NCBI GenBank assembly: GCA_946481605.1
Contig: CAMLPA010000040.1
Location: 1 to 13,679 of the forward strand
DNA: 13,679 bases
Reading direction: 5' to 3'
From: an uncultured Flavihumibacter sp.
GTDB lineage: Bacteria > Bacteroidota > Bacteroidia > Chitinophagales > Chitinophagaceae
Below the pieces are notes generated by a model. That model was not told the origin of the DNA. It made no database searches and saw only the letters and a program-made list of their open reading frames with translations. Positions 1 through 6,660 of this stretch are shown piece after piece; position 1 is the stretch's first letter, and each line of letters opens with the position of its first letter. A program made the translations under genes and the position numbers.

Positions 1-55
1 TTGCCAGATCGACCAGACTTTTCGCGTATCTTCCTGCTAAACGGGGATTCTGCAT
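1..55 (-). CDS. atpH: ATP synthase F1 delta subunit, N-terminal fragment
   Basis: Only the first 18 codons lie in the window; the gene continues beyond position 1. Translating the minus strand from the ATG at 55-53 gives MQNPRLAGRYAKSLVDLA. The R-Y-A-K-S-L pattern is the conserved start of the delta (OSCP) subunit, which joins the peripheral b stalk to the top of the F1 alpha/beta ring. It follows atpF by 80 nt on the same strand, the standard B-E-F-H order. The call rests on this short match plus gene order, which together are strong; nothing can be said about the rest of the protein. Confidence 0.88.
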   Translation of the reverse strand, partial: MQNPRLAGRYAKSLVDLA

Positions 56-135
56 TATAAATATTTTGGATTTTGAATGTTGAATTTTGAATTAAAAGAT
101 CAATCCAAAATCCATCATTCAAAATTTATAATTCC
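56..135. repeat. AT-rich intercistronic inverted repeat between atpF and atpH
   Basis: The spacer is very AT-rich. Its outer arms are a perfect 9-bp inverted repeat, ATTATAAAT at 54-62 and ATTTATAAT at 124-132. A second, shifted match pairs TTTTGGATT (64-72) with AATCCAAAA (103-111). Between them runs the near-repeat TGAATGTTGAATTTTGAATT. The transcript could fold into a long weak hairpin between the two cistrons. No conventional terminator is visible, and the downstream atpH needs readthrough. Confidence 0.5.
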
Positions 136-630
136 TTAGTTAAGTTTCACATCATCAGCCAGTTGCTGAATATAATTTTCCTGGTTGGCTTTATCGGACA
201 ATTCGCGGCGAAGTACTTTCTCGCTCACTTCCACCACCAGTTTACCCACCTGGTTTTTCACCTCGGTAAGGGCGGCCATTTTCTGTGCTTGAATAGCAGC
301 CTGGGCATCAATCATGATCTTGTTGGCTTCAGCTTTGGCCTGCTCCTTCGCTTCAGCGATGATGCGGTCCTTCACTTCTTTCGCTTCTTTCAGAATAAGA
401 CTGCGTTCTTCACGTGCCTTCTGCATCAGCAATTCGTTTTCGCTCTTCATCTGCGCCATTTCAGCTTTCACGCGTTCAGCGCTTTCGATGGAATCAGCGA
501 TTGTTTTCTCCCTTTCGTTCAGGGTAGAGATGATGGGTTTCCAGGCGAATTTCTTCAGGATCAGGAATACGATCACAAAGGCCAGCAATGTCCAGAAGAA
601 AAAACCAAGACCAGGTAATAAGAGTTCCAT
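136..630 (-). CDS. atpF: ATP synthase F0 subunit b
   Basis: Peripheral-stalk subunit b of the F-type ATP synthase; it holds F1 static against the membrane a subunit during rotation. The 164-aa protein has the family layout: a short N-terminus, one membrane helix at about residues 6-27 (GFFFWTLLAFVIVFLILKKF), the conserved basic-aromatic KKFAWKPI segment, then a long charged, Ala/Glu/Lys-rich coiled coil from about 38 to 130 and a C-terminal delta-binding region (VSEKVLRRELS). The length is normal for a bacterial b subunit. It lies 95 nt downstream of atpE and 80 nt upstream of atpH on the same strand, so it belongs to the atp operon. I see no sign of a second b' subunit. Confidence 0.96.
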   Translation of the reverse strand: MELLLPGLGFFFWTLLAFVIVFLILKKFAWKPIISTLNEREKTIADSIESAERVKAEMAQMKSENELLMQKAREERSLILKEAKEVKDRIIAEAKEQAKAEANKIMIDAQAAIQAQKMAALTEVKNQVGKLVVEVSEKVLRRELSDKANQENYIQQLADDVKLN

Positions 631-675
631 AACAGATTTCTATATGTTGTTTTAATAACGGGCGAAGTTACAAAA

Positions 676-706
676 CTGCATCCTCCGCCCTGTGCTTTGG
701 ATGCAG
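676..706 (-). other. Intercistronic hairpin between atpE and atpF
   Basis: CTGCATCC (676-683) and GGATGCAG (699-706) form a perfect 8-bp stem around a 15-nt loop. In the transcribed minus direction the stem is followed at once by TTTTG, so it looks like a weak intrinsic terminator or an mRNA 3'-end stabiliser just after atpE. Many copies of subunit c are needed per complex, so a partial terminator or RNA-stabilising hairpin here would make sense. The function is inferred. Confidence 0.5.
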
Positions 707-725
707 TAATGAATTTGAAATGATC

Positions 726-992
<267 letters not shown>

Positions 993-1005
993 TTAAAAAA
1001 CGATT

Positions 1006-2103
1006 TTATACACCGGCTACGAAGCCATCATCGTGATGACCGCCATGCTCTTCCGTGTGTCCGCCTTCAAAAGCCTGTCCGATGAATACCGCCGTCAGGT
1101 TGGTGAAGATGAACGCCTGGATGAACGCCACCAGTACTTCAATAAGGTAAATGAACACGGAGAAAGCAACTGAAATGGGAGAGAATCCCCAGCCGGCAAC
1201 CGTTGACATCTGACCAAAGATAAAGATAAGCGAAACAAAACTCAGGATCACGATGTGTCCCGCGGTCATGTTCGCGAAAAGACGGATCATGAGGGCCGCT
1301 GGCTTAATGAACACGCCCATCAGTTCCACCGGGATCAGGATCAGTTTCACCAGGAAGGGAACCCCCGGAGGCCAGAAGATATGGCCCCAGAAATGACCGT
1401 TGGTGCTGAACAGGATCACGAGCAATGAGATAAGCGCCAGCACCATGGTGAAGGCGATATTACCCGTTACGTTGGCGGCGCCAGGTATCAGTCCGAATAT
1501 GTTGTTGATGAGAATGAAGAAGAATACGGTGAGCAGGTAGGGCAGGTATTTACCGGCTTTGTGTCCCAGGTTGGGTTTGGCCACATCGTCGCGCACGAAA
1601 GTGATCACAGGTTCAATGGCGTTTTGCAGTCCGCTCGGTGCCTTGGAGGCGCCGTTCTTTTTGTATTTTTTCGCCACGCTGGTCATAATGAGTACCAGCA
1701 CCACCAGTGCGAGGATCATTTGTACCACGTTTTTGGTCATGGAGAAATCGTACACTTTCACCGATTCATCCACGGTACCATCTTCTTTTACGGCGAAAAT
1801 ATGGTCGTGTTCCATTTTATATCCTTCATAAGTGGCATGTCCATGCTCAAATTTGGAGGAAGAGAAAATGGAGAGCCCTTTTTCTGGGGAATACAGGATG
1901 ATGGGCAGGGGAATGGTCACATGGGTATGGCCCACGGTAGCGAAGTGAAACTCATGGGAATCCATGATGTGGTGCAGGATCTCTTTACCCGGATCGAGTT
2001 CGGCTTTTTGCTCCGCAGCGTGATCGCCTCCTTCGTTGGCCAGCGCCACCTGCGAATTCAGCAGCGTGAATACGCTGAAAACCGCTACCAATAAAGATTT
2101 CAT
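1006..2103 (-). CDS. atpB: ATP synthase F0 subunit a, with N-terminal signal peptide and His-rich extension
   Basis: Membrane stator subunit that forms the half-channels for protons beside the c ring. I place the start at 2103, giving 365 aa; an in-frame ATG at 2169 lies upstream of the -7 promoter element and cannot be on the transcript. The protein opens with a signal-peptide-like segment (residues 1-22, ending QVALA), followed by a periplasmic stretch of about 100 residues with eleven histidines between 28 and 101, then at least five membrane helices from about 122. The essential arginine is Arg274 in ALMIRLFANMTAGH, matching the E. coli Arg210 motif. The C-terminus is again His-rich (residues 349-357). 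Bacterial a subunits are usually near 220-270 aa; the excess is the N-terminal region, and to my knowledge Bacteroidota homologues often share this extension. Confidence 0.95.
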   Translation of the reverse strand: MKSLLVAVFSVFTLLNSQVALANEGGDHAAEQKAELDPGKEILHHIMDSHEFHFATVGHTHVTIPLPIILYSPEKGLSIFSSSKFEHGHATYEGYKMEHDHIFAVKEDGTVDESVKVYDFSMTKNVVQMILALVVLVLIMTSVAKKYKKNGASKAPSGLQNAIEPVITFVRDDVAKPNLGHKAGKYLPYLLTVFFFILINNIFGLIPGAANVTGNIAFTMVLALISLLVILFSTNGHFWGHIFWPPGVPFLVKLILIPVELMGVFIKPAALMIRLFANMTAGHIVILSFVSLIFIFGQMSTVAGWGFSPISVAFSVFIYLIEVLVAFIQAFIFTNLTAVFIGQAFEGGHTEEHGGHHDDGFVAGV

Positions 2104-2138
2104 GCTAATTCGTGCCATACCTGTCTCAAAATTTGCGG

Positions 2139-2170
2139 CAAAGATATGACGGAAGGGCGGTAAAGTCAAA
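2139..2170 (-). promoter_or_regulatory. Promoter of the atp operon
   Basis: Read on the minus strand, TATCTTTG (2146-2139) is an exact match to the Bacteroidota -7 consensus TAnnTTTG, and TTTG (2170-2167) fits the -33 element with a 20-nt spacer. The expected transcript start near 2133 gives a leader of about 30 nt before the atpB ATG at 2103. This promoter decides the atpB start. Confidence 0.75.
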
Positions 2171-2253
2171 ATTCAGGAAAATAAAGTGAAAAGTTCCATC
2201 ATGTCGGGAGATATTCCTGTTTTCACGCAGAATTTGACCCTGAGGGGTTATTT

Positions 2254-2405
2254 TTTCTCGCAAAGGCGCGGAGGCGCAAAGCCTTGTTTGAATGTATTAC
2301 TGTGAATGGCAAGAAACGAAACGTTTGATTAACAACCAGGCAATATGCAAGCTAATAATGCTACTATATCCACAGCCCTTTGCGCCTCCGCGCCTTTGCG
2401 AGAAA
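2254..2405. repeat. 152-bp element with perfect 28-bp terminal inverted repeats (MITE-like)
   Basis: The arms at 2254-2281 and 2378-2405 are perfect reverse complements over 28 bp, and each contains GCAAAGGCGCGGAGGCGC or its complement. They enclose 96 bp without a convincing gene; the 60-aa reading frame through it shows no recognisable protein. The arms are GC-rich while the interior and flanks are AT-rich. There is no run of T after either arm, so a terminator role is unlikely. Length and structure fit a non-autonomous mobile element or a dispersed intergenic palindrome. I see no clear target-site duplication. It fills the spacer between the ABC exporter stop and the atp promoter. Confidence 0.7.
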
Positions 2406-2425
2406 TATAAAAATTACTTGAAACC

Positions 2426-4222
2426 TCACACCGCACTCACCGTCCCGAACTGCATTTCCACCAGCCCCGCGTAATACCCGCCCTGTGCCATCAACTCTTC
2501 ATGAGACCCCATTTCCCGGATCACCCCCTTATCCAGCACCAGAATCTTGTCGGCCTTGCGGATGGTGGAGAGGCGGTGGGCGATCACGATGGCGGTTCTA
2601 CCCGCGATCAGCGTATCAATGGCGTGCTGGATGAGGTGTTCAGATTCGGTATCCACGGAAGAAGTGGCTTCGTCCAGTATCAGGATGGAAGGATCATATA
2701 AGAGGGCCCGCGCGAACGACATCAGTTGCCGCTGGCCCATGGAGAGCGTATTCCCTCTTTCCATCACATTATAGTGGTATCCGCCGGGCAACTGGATGAT
2801 AAATTCATGTAAACCAATCAGTTTGGCAGCGGCTTCCACCCTTTCGAAGGGAATATCCGGGTTGCGGAGCGTAAGGTTATCGAGCACGGTTCCGGAGAAA
2901 AGGAATACATCCTGCAACACCACACCGATCCTGGAACGCAGGGCATCCAGTTTATAAGCTTCTATAGACACATCATCAATGAGGATACGCCCCTTGTTGA
3001 TGTGGTAGAGCCGGTTCAGCAGACTGATAATAGAAGTTTTCCCGCTGCCCGTATGGCCCACTATCGCCAGAGTTTCCCCCGGGTTCACTTTAAAGTTTAC
3101 TTCTTTCAACACATAATTCTCCGCTTCGTAGGCAAACCAGACCTTATCGAATTCGATTTTCCCGTTCACCGTAGCAGGCGCGTGCGTGCCCTCATCTTCC
3201 GTAACATCAGGGTTATCCATCACTTTAAATACTCTTTCGGAGGCAATCATGCCCATCTGGATCACATTGAATTTATCGGCAATCACCCGGAGTGGACGGA
3301 AAATCTGGTTGATATATAAAATAAACGCGATCAGGTTACCGGCCAGCGCATCCGCTCCATTGGAAGAGATGGCCGCACCTACACCCGGCGCTACCTGCGT
3401 GGCACCCCACCAAACGAGCAAACCGATGGAAAGGGCCGAAATAATTTCGACTACCGGAAAGAATACCGAATAGGCGAAGATGGCGCGGATATTGGCGTTG
3501 CGATGGTCTTTATTGATCTGAACGAACTTATTCATTTCTCTTTCTTCCGAAGCGAAAGCCTGCACGATGCCCATACCCGTAATGTGTTCCTGCACAAAAG
3601 CATTCAGCGCAGCAACGGCGTTTCGCACCTTATGAAAAGATTTGTTCACGCTTTCCTTAAAGAAATAGGTGGCGATGATGAGAATAGGAAACGGGATCAG
3701 GCAAACGAGAGTGAGCCGCCAATCGACCCAGAACATGGTGGCGAGTACAAATAATATGGTGAGCAGGTCCGATATAATCGGGATCAGTCCATCGGCGAAT
3801 ATATCGTTGATGGATTCAATATCGTTGATGGTACGGGTGGTAAGGGTTCCGATGGGTGTACGGTCGTACTGACTGAGGTTGAGCCGCAGTACTTTCCCGA
3901 ATACGTTCCGCCGGAGATCGCGCACCACGTTCTGCCCGAGGGAAGAAGTGATGAAGGAGAAGAAGAACCGCGCTACCGTTTCAATAATCAGTACGCCTAC
4001 CTGGATAGCCGTGATCCAGAACAACATCTGTAAAGCGTCGTTGCGGATATAATCGTTTACGGTTTGTTGTATCAGGAGTGGGCGCACCGGAGAAATCACC
4101 GCCAGGAATATGGCGAGGAACACCGAAGTGTAGAAACTTCCGCGGTAAGGGCGCGTGTACTGAAAAACCCTTCTTAACAGCCTGGTATCAAAAAATTGCT
4201 TCTTTTCCTTCTTTTCAGTCAT
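2426..4222 (-). CDS. ABC exporter half-transporter (MsbA/MdlB-like), fused membrane and ATPase domains
   Basis: Exporter of the type IV (MsbA-like) fold that would work as a dimer in the inner membrane, pumping lipids, drugs or peptides; the substrate cannot be read from sequence. At 598 aa the length is typical. The membrane domain spans about residues 15-330 with helices near 30-50, 65-90, 145-190 and 250-310. The ATPase domain begins near 355: A-loop aromatic region FAYEAENY, Walker A GHTGSGKT (389-396), Q-loop Gln437, signature LSMGQ (493-497), Walker B ILILDE (513-518, catalytic Glu518) and switch His549 (AHRLST). All catalytic residues are present; the signature has Met where Gly is usual. 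It starts 21 nt after the stop of the caspase-like gene on the same strand, so the two are probably cotranscribed. No periplasmic adaptor or outer-membrane partner gene is nearby. Confidence 0.93.
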   Translation of the reverse strand: MTEKKEKKQFFDTRLLRRVFQYTRPYRGSFYTSVFLAIFLAVISPVRPLLIQQTVNDYIRNDALQMLFWITAIQVGVLIIETVARFFFSFITSSLGQNVVRDLRRNVFGKVLRLNLSQYDRTPIGTLTTRTINDIESINDIFADGLIPIISDLLTILFVLATMFWVDWRLTLVCLIPFPILIIATYFFKESVNKSFHKVRNAVAALNAFVQEHITGMGIVQAFASEEREMNKFVQINKDHRNANIRAIFAYSVFFPVVEIISALSIGLLVWWGATQVAPGVGAAISSNGADALAGNLIAFILYINQIFRPLRVIADKFNVIQMGMIASERVFKVMDNPDVTEDEGTHAPATVNGKIEFDKVWFAYEAENYVLKEVNFKVNPGETLAIVGHTGSGKTSIISLLNRLYHINKGRILIDDVSIEAYKLDALRSRIGVVLQDVFLFSGTVLDNLTLRNPDIPFERVEAAAKLIGLHEFIIQLPGGYHYNVMERGNTLSMGQRQLMSFARALLYDPSILILDEATSSVDTESEHLIQHAIDTLIAGRTAIVIAHRLSTIRKADKILVLDKGVIREMGSHEELMAQGGYYAGLVEMQFGTVSAV

Positions 4223-4243
4223 AACTTTTGTTGCAACGGGCGT

Positions 4244-6430
4244 TTACTCCTCTCCCATTGCTTTCTTATAAGCCTTTATGAATATCGCCCCCAGGTTTTT
4301 GTGCGGTGGGATATAGTCTTCGAAACGTTCGTCTTTTACCCTGGAGGCCAGGTCGCCCCACATGCTGATCCATTCAATGTTCTTTCCGCTGCGTACACAT
4401 TCGTTGATGGATTGGAGAATAGGTTCGTTTACCACACGGGTACCCACCTGTTTGGAGGAGATAATGTGCGCGTCGGGCGAGATATCCAGAACCTGGTCCA
4501 GGTTATGATAACCGCCACAGGAACCGAGAATCACCACCCTTGCCGAAGGCGCCAGTTGTGCGATGGTGTACTTCACATGATAACTATGTCCGCGGTGCAC
4601 CACGATAGTGGGGCTGAGCCCTTTCTCCGACATATAGGCAGAGAGTGCGTGTTGTGCTTTTGCGTCCTGGTCGGTATCGTTGTCCAGCGGCAGGTTGGCG
4701 AAAATGCGTACGGGCTTGCCTTTGGTGGAACTGATTTCCACCCATTGCTTATTGCTCACCACTTTCCAGTTGGGGTTTCCGCGGAACATGCCCATAAAGT
4801 TGGCGTAAGAATCAATCCCATCTTTATCGCCATAAAAGAATACCTGTTGAATTACAGCACCACTGTCGCTGGAAAGAGACTTGTAAGAAACGTTGTACAC
4901 GGGTGGAATACCGAGTTTGGCAGATAAGTCCACATGTTGTGAAGTATCGGAAGAGGCGAACAGTGTTTCGAGGATATTATAGATTACTTCTCCTTTTTTG
5001 TTGCCGTTCTGCCTGTTGCTGGCATATCCCTGTTTGATTTCTCTTAAAACGATCGCCTTAATTTCTTCGTTGCGGATACTACCGTAGGAATCGGCCACAT
5101 CTACGGGATCTTCCATGTCGCGGGTCTTTTCCAGGCGGAGCGCGAAGGCGCGCATCAGCGCGATGGCATTGTCTTTCTCCATGGTACCCAGGAAATGATC
5201 GAGGGTATTGTATCCGGCAGACATTTTAATAAACTTCCTGAAATGGTCGAAGTTCACGCGCATCAGTAAACTATCGCCGCGGGGAACGGCCATTTTCTGA
5301 AAGATCAGTTTGTACACACCATTGGTGTAGCTGGAAGTATAAATCTCATCTTCTCCCAGTACCGCCAGGTAATACAGTTCTTCCGGCGAAAGGGATTGCA
5401 GTATTTTGAATCTAATGGCATCGGGGGAATCGTGCAATGCGTTGATCTGGCTCACATACACTTGTTTACCCTTTCTACCAAGCATATCCGTGAGCGCCTG
5501 CATTTCCATGGGGGTATCCCTTTCCGGCAGACGTCCCGCGTATTCGATCTGGGTTTTCACCAACAGTTTGTAGTAAGTTTCGTCATTTTCCGCTGCCTTA
5601 TCTACCTGGTCGAGCGTGATCTTTCCATGGTAGAGGTTATCGAGGAAGGGGAAGTACAATTGTCCGCTGCGGCTGGTGGCCAGTTGCGACACGGTTCTCA
5701 CCAGGGGTTCGTCCACATTGCGTATCCTGCTCCCCAATTTGTTCCCGGCGGCGGCGTAGTCGTATAATTTCTTGGGATCTCGATGCGCGGCGGCGATGAT
5801 AAGGCTATCGGTGAAGGGATAATCTGAATTCACCCTGAGTTTGGGTAGAATATCATTGGGATAGAGGGCGCAATATTTTCTGAAAACGATATAACCACTC
5901 TCTTTCAGCCCGGGATTATCGATAAAGGAAGAGGCCCTGATCAACACGTTACCAACGGTGTATGGATACTTCGCGATCTGCAGTGTCATGTTCTCCCCTT
6001 TTTTGTCCGCTTTCATCGTTTCGAGATAGGCGGCCATGAGTTCGGGGGCCTGCGCGGGTTTGAAGGAGCGGTCCTGCCAGCCGGTATTGTACAGGCGCAG
6101 CACATCTTCTATACCGCGGAGGTACTTCACTTTCAGGCGGTGATCCAGTGTGGAATCAGTTTCAACTTCATCCTGGAATTTATCTACTTTCCGGATAACC
6201 GCGTCCGTTACCTGGAGGTTGATGGATTCATCTTCTGAAACCTTTACTATATCAGTTGCTTTGCCCAGGGCCAGCGCTTTTTTCTGTTCTTCGTCTATCT
6301 TATCGTGCCACAATATCCTTGGGTTGGAACGCAGGATATTCTTAGCGGGCGTATCCGAAGTTTGGGCCCATACCCCGGAAACGGTAGCCATCAGCAGCAG
6401 AGAACAGCAAATTCGTACAAGTACCTTCAT
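4244..6430 (-). CDS. Secreted 728-aa protein with caspase-like (clan CD-like) C-terminal motif, function unknown
   Basis: I do not recognise a named family over the full length. The start at 6430 is chosen because the protein then opens with a clean Sec signal peptide (MKVLVRICCSLLLMATVSGVWA, given here as residues 1-22, cleavage before Gln23) and a -7 promoter element sits just upstream; the ATG at 6493 is upstream of that promoter. Residues about 70-500 look mainly helical and repeat-like without an identifiable motif. From about 525 there is an alternating strand/helix pattern: IQQVFFYGDKDG (527-538), KPVRIFANLPL (572-582), TIVVHRGHSYH (608-618) and RVVILGSCGG (631-640). Hydrophobic strand then His/Gly, and hydrophobic strand then Ser-Cys-Gly, are the hallmarks of the His-Cys dyad in clan CD peptidases (caspases, gingipains, CHAT). 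Candidate residues are His612 or His615 and Cys638. The His-Cys spacing (23-26) is shorter than usual, so catalysis is unproven. It precedes an ABC exporter by 21 nt. Confidence 0.6.
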   Translation of the reverse strand: MKVLVRICCSLLLMATVSGVWAQTSDTPAKNILRSNPRILWHDKIDEEQKKALALGKATDIVKVSEDESINLQVTDAVIRKVDKFQDEVETDSTLDHRLKVKYLRGIEDVLRLYNTGWQDRSFKPAQAPELMAAYLETMKADKKGENMTLQIAKYPYTVGNVLIRASSFIDNPGLKESGYIVFRKYCALYPNDILPKLRVNSDYPFTDSLIIAAAHRDPKKLYDYAAAGNKLGSRIRNVDEPLVRTVSQLATSRSGQLYFPFLDNLYHGKITLDQVDKAAENDETYYKLLVKTQIEYAGRLPERDTPMEMQALTDMLGRKGKQVYVSQINALHDSPDAIRFKILQSLSPEELYYLAVLGEDEIYTSSYTNGVYKLIFQKMAVPRGDSLLMRVNFDHFRKFIKMSAGYNTLDHFLGTMEKDNAIALMRAFALRLEKTRDMEDPVDVADSYGSIRNEEIKAIVLREIKQGYASNRQNGNKKGEVIYNILETLFASSDTSQHVDLSAKLGIPPVYNVSYKSLSSDSGAVIQQVFFYGDKDGIDSYANFMGMFRGNPNWKVVSNKQWVEISSTKGKPVRIFANLPLDNDTDQDAKAQHALSAYMSEKGLSPTIVVHRGHSYHVKYTIAQLAPSARVVILGSCGGYHNLDQVLDISPDAHIISSKQVGTRVVNEPILQSINECVRSGKNIEWISMWGDLASRVKDERFEDYIPPHKNLGAIFIKAYKKAMGEE

Positions 6431-6457
6431 AATGAACAGGATATGAGAAATAAGATG

Positions 6458-6465
6458 CAAAAATA
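6458..6465 (-). promoter_or_regulatory. -7 promoter element of the caspase-like/ABC operon
   Basis: On the minus strand TATTTTTG (6465-6458) matches TAnnTTTG exactly. The expected start near 6452 leaves a leader of about 22 nt before the ATG at 6430. No TTTG -33 box is found 19-21 nt upstream; instead the palindrome at 6483-6514 begins 17 nt upstream, which suggests control by a DNA-binding protein at that site. Confidence 0.6.
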
Positions 6466-6482
6466 CGACCAATTTACTTAAC

Positions 6483-6514
6483 CCCGGTGGCACCGCTATA
6501 GCGGTGGCACCGGG
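6483..6514. promoter_or_regulatory. Near-perfect 32-bp palindrome, candidate operator or hairpin
   Basis: The arms 6483-6497 and 6500-6514 are reverse complements at 14 of 15 positions; the one mismatch is in the middle of each GGTGGCACC. The centre GCTATAGC is itself palindromic. Because GGTGGCACC is nearly self-complementary, the same 11-mer CGGTGGCACCG also appears twice as a direct repeat. It lies between divergent genes and covers the expected -33 region of the minus-strand promoter. It could be an operator for a dimeric regulator, or a dispersed intergenic hairpin. Confidence 0.6.
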
Positions 6515-6586
6515 TACCGTGTTTTCACGGGCCTGCTTTTCCGTTTTTCCACCATGTCCTCTCTATTCGGCATGGCTTCTTCCAAC

Positions 6587-6616
6587 TTAACAATTACATA
6601 ATCCCTACATTTAACA
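6587..6616 (+). promoter_or_regulatory. Candidate Pho-type boxes upstream of the response regulator
   Basis: TTAACA occurs at 6587-6592 and again at 6611-6616 on the plus strand, with ATTACA (6593-6598) and CCTACA (6604-6609) between them 11 bp apart. The spacing of the two perfect boxes is 24 bp, not a clean multiple of 11, so this is much weaker than the array at 13425-13485. It would fit autoregulation of the two-component operon. Confidence 0.3.
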
Positions 6617-6635
6617 TTAGAAGCCCTCCGCAAAT

Positions 6636-6643
6636 TATTTTTG
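6636..6643 (+). promoter_or_regulatory. -7 promoter element of the two-component operon
   Basis: TATTTTTG matches the Bacteroidota -7 consensus TAnnTTTG exactly, 17 nt before the response-regulator ATG at 6661. No TTTG -33 box is apparent; TTAACA (6611-6616) ends 19 nt upstream of it. Confidence 0.55.
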
Positions 6644-6660
6644 TGTAAATATATTGTTAA

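Noticed and set aside
2104..2169. Upstream ATG starts for atpB at 2169 and 2118
   Set aside because: The 2169 start precedes the -7 element, so it is not transcribed from that promoter; starting at 2103 gives a clean signal peptide, while 2118 only prepends five residues to it.
2254..2405. The 28-bp inverted repeat as a terminator or CRISPR unit
   Set aside because: There is no T run after either arm and the loop is 96 nt, so not an intrinsic terminator; only two copies in inverted orientation, so not a CRISPR array.
4196..4927. 243-aa plus-strand reading frame across the end of the caspase-like gene
   Set aside because: It spans the spacer between two well-supported minus-strand genes and is antisense to the conserved His and Cys motifs; no start context or family resemblance.
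6431..6493. Upstream ATG at 6493 for the caspase-like gene
   Set aside because: It lies inside the palindrome and upstream of the exact -7 element, and would bury the signal peptide behind 21 extra residues.
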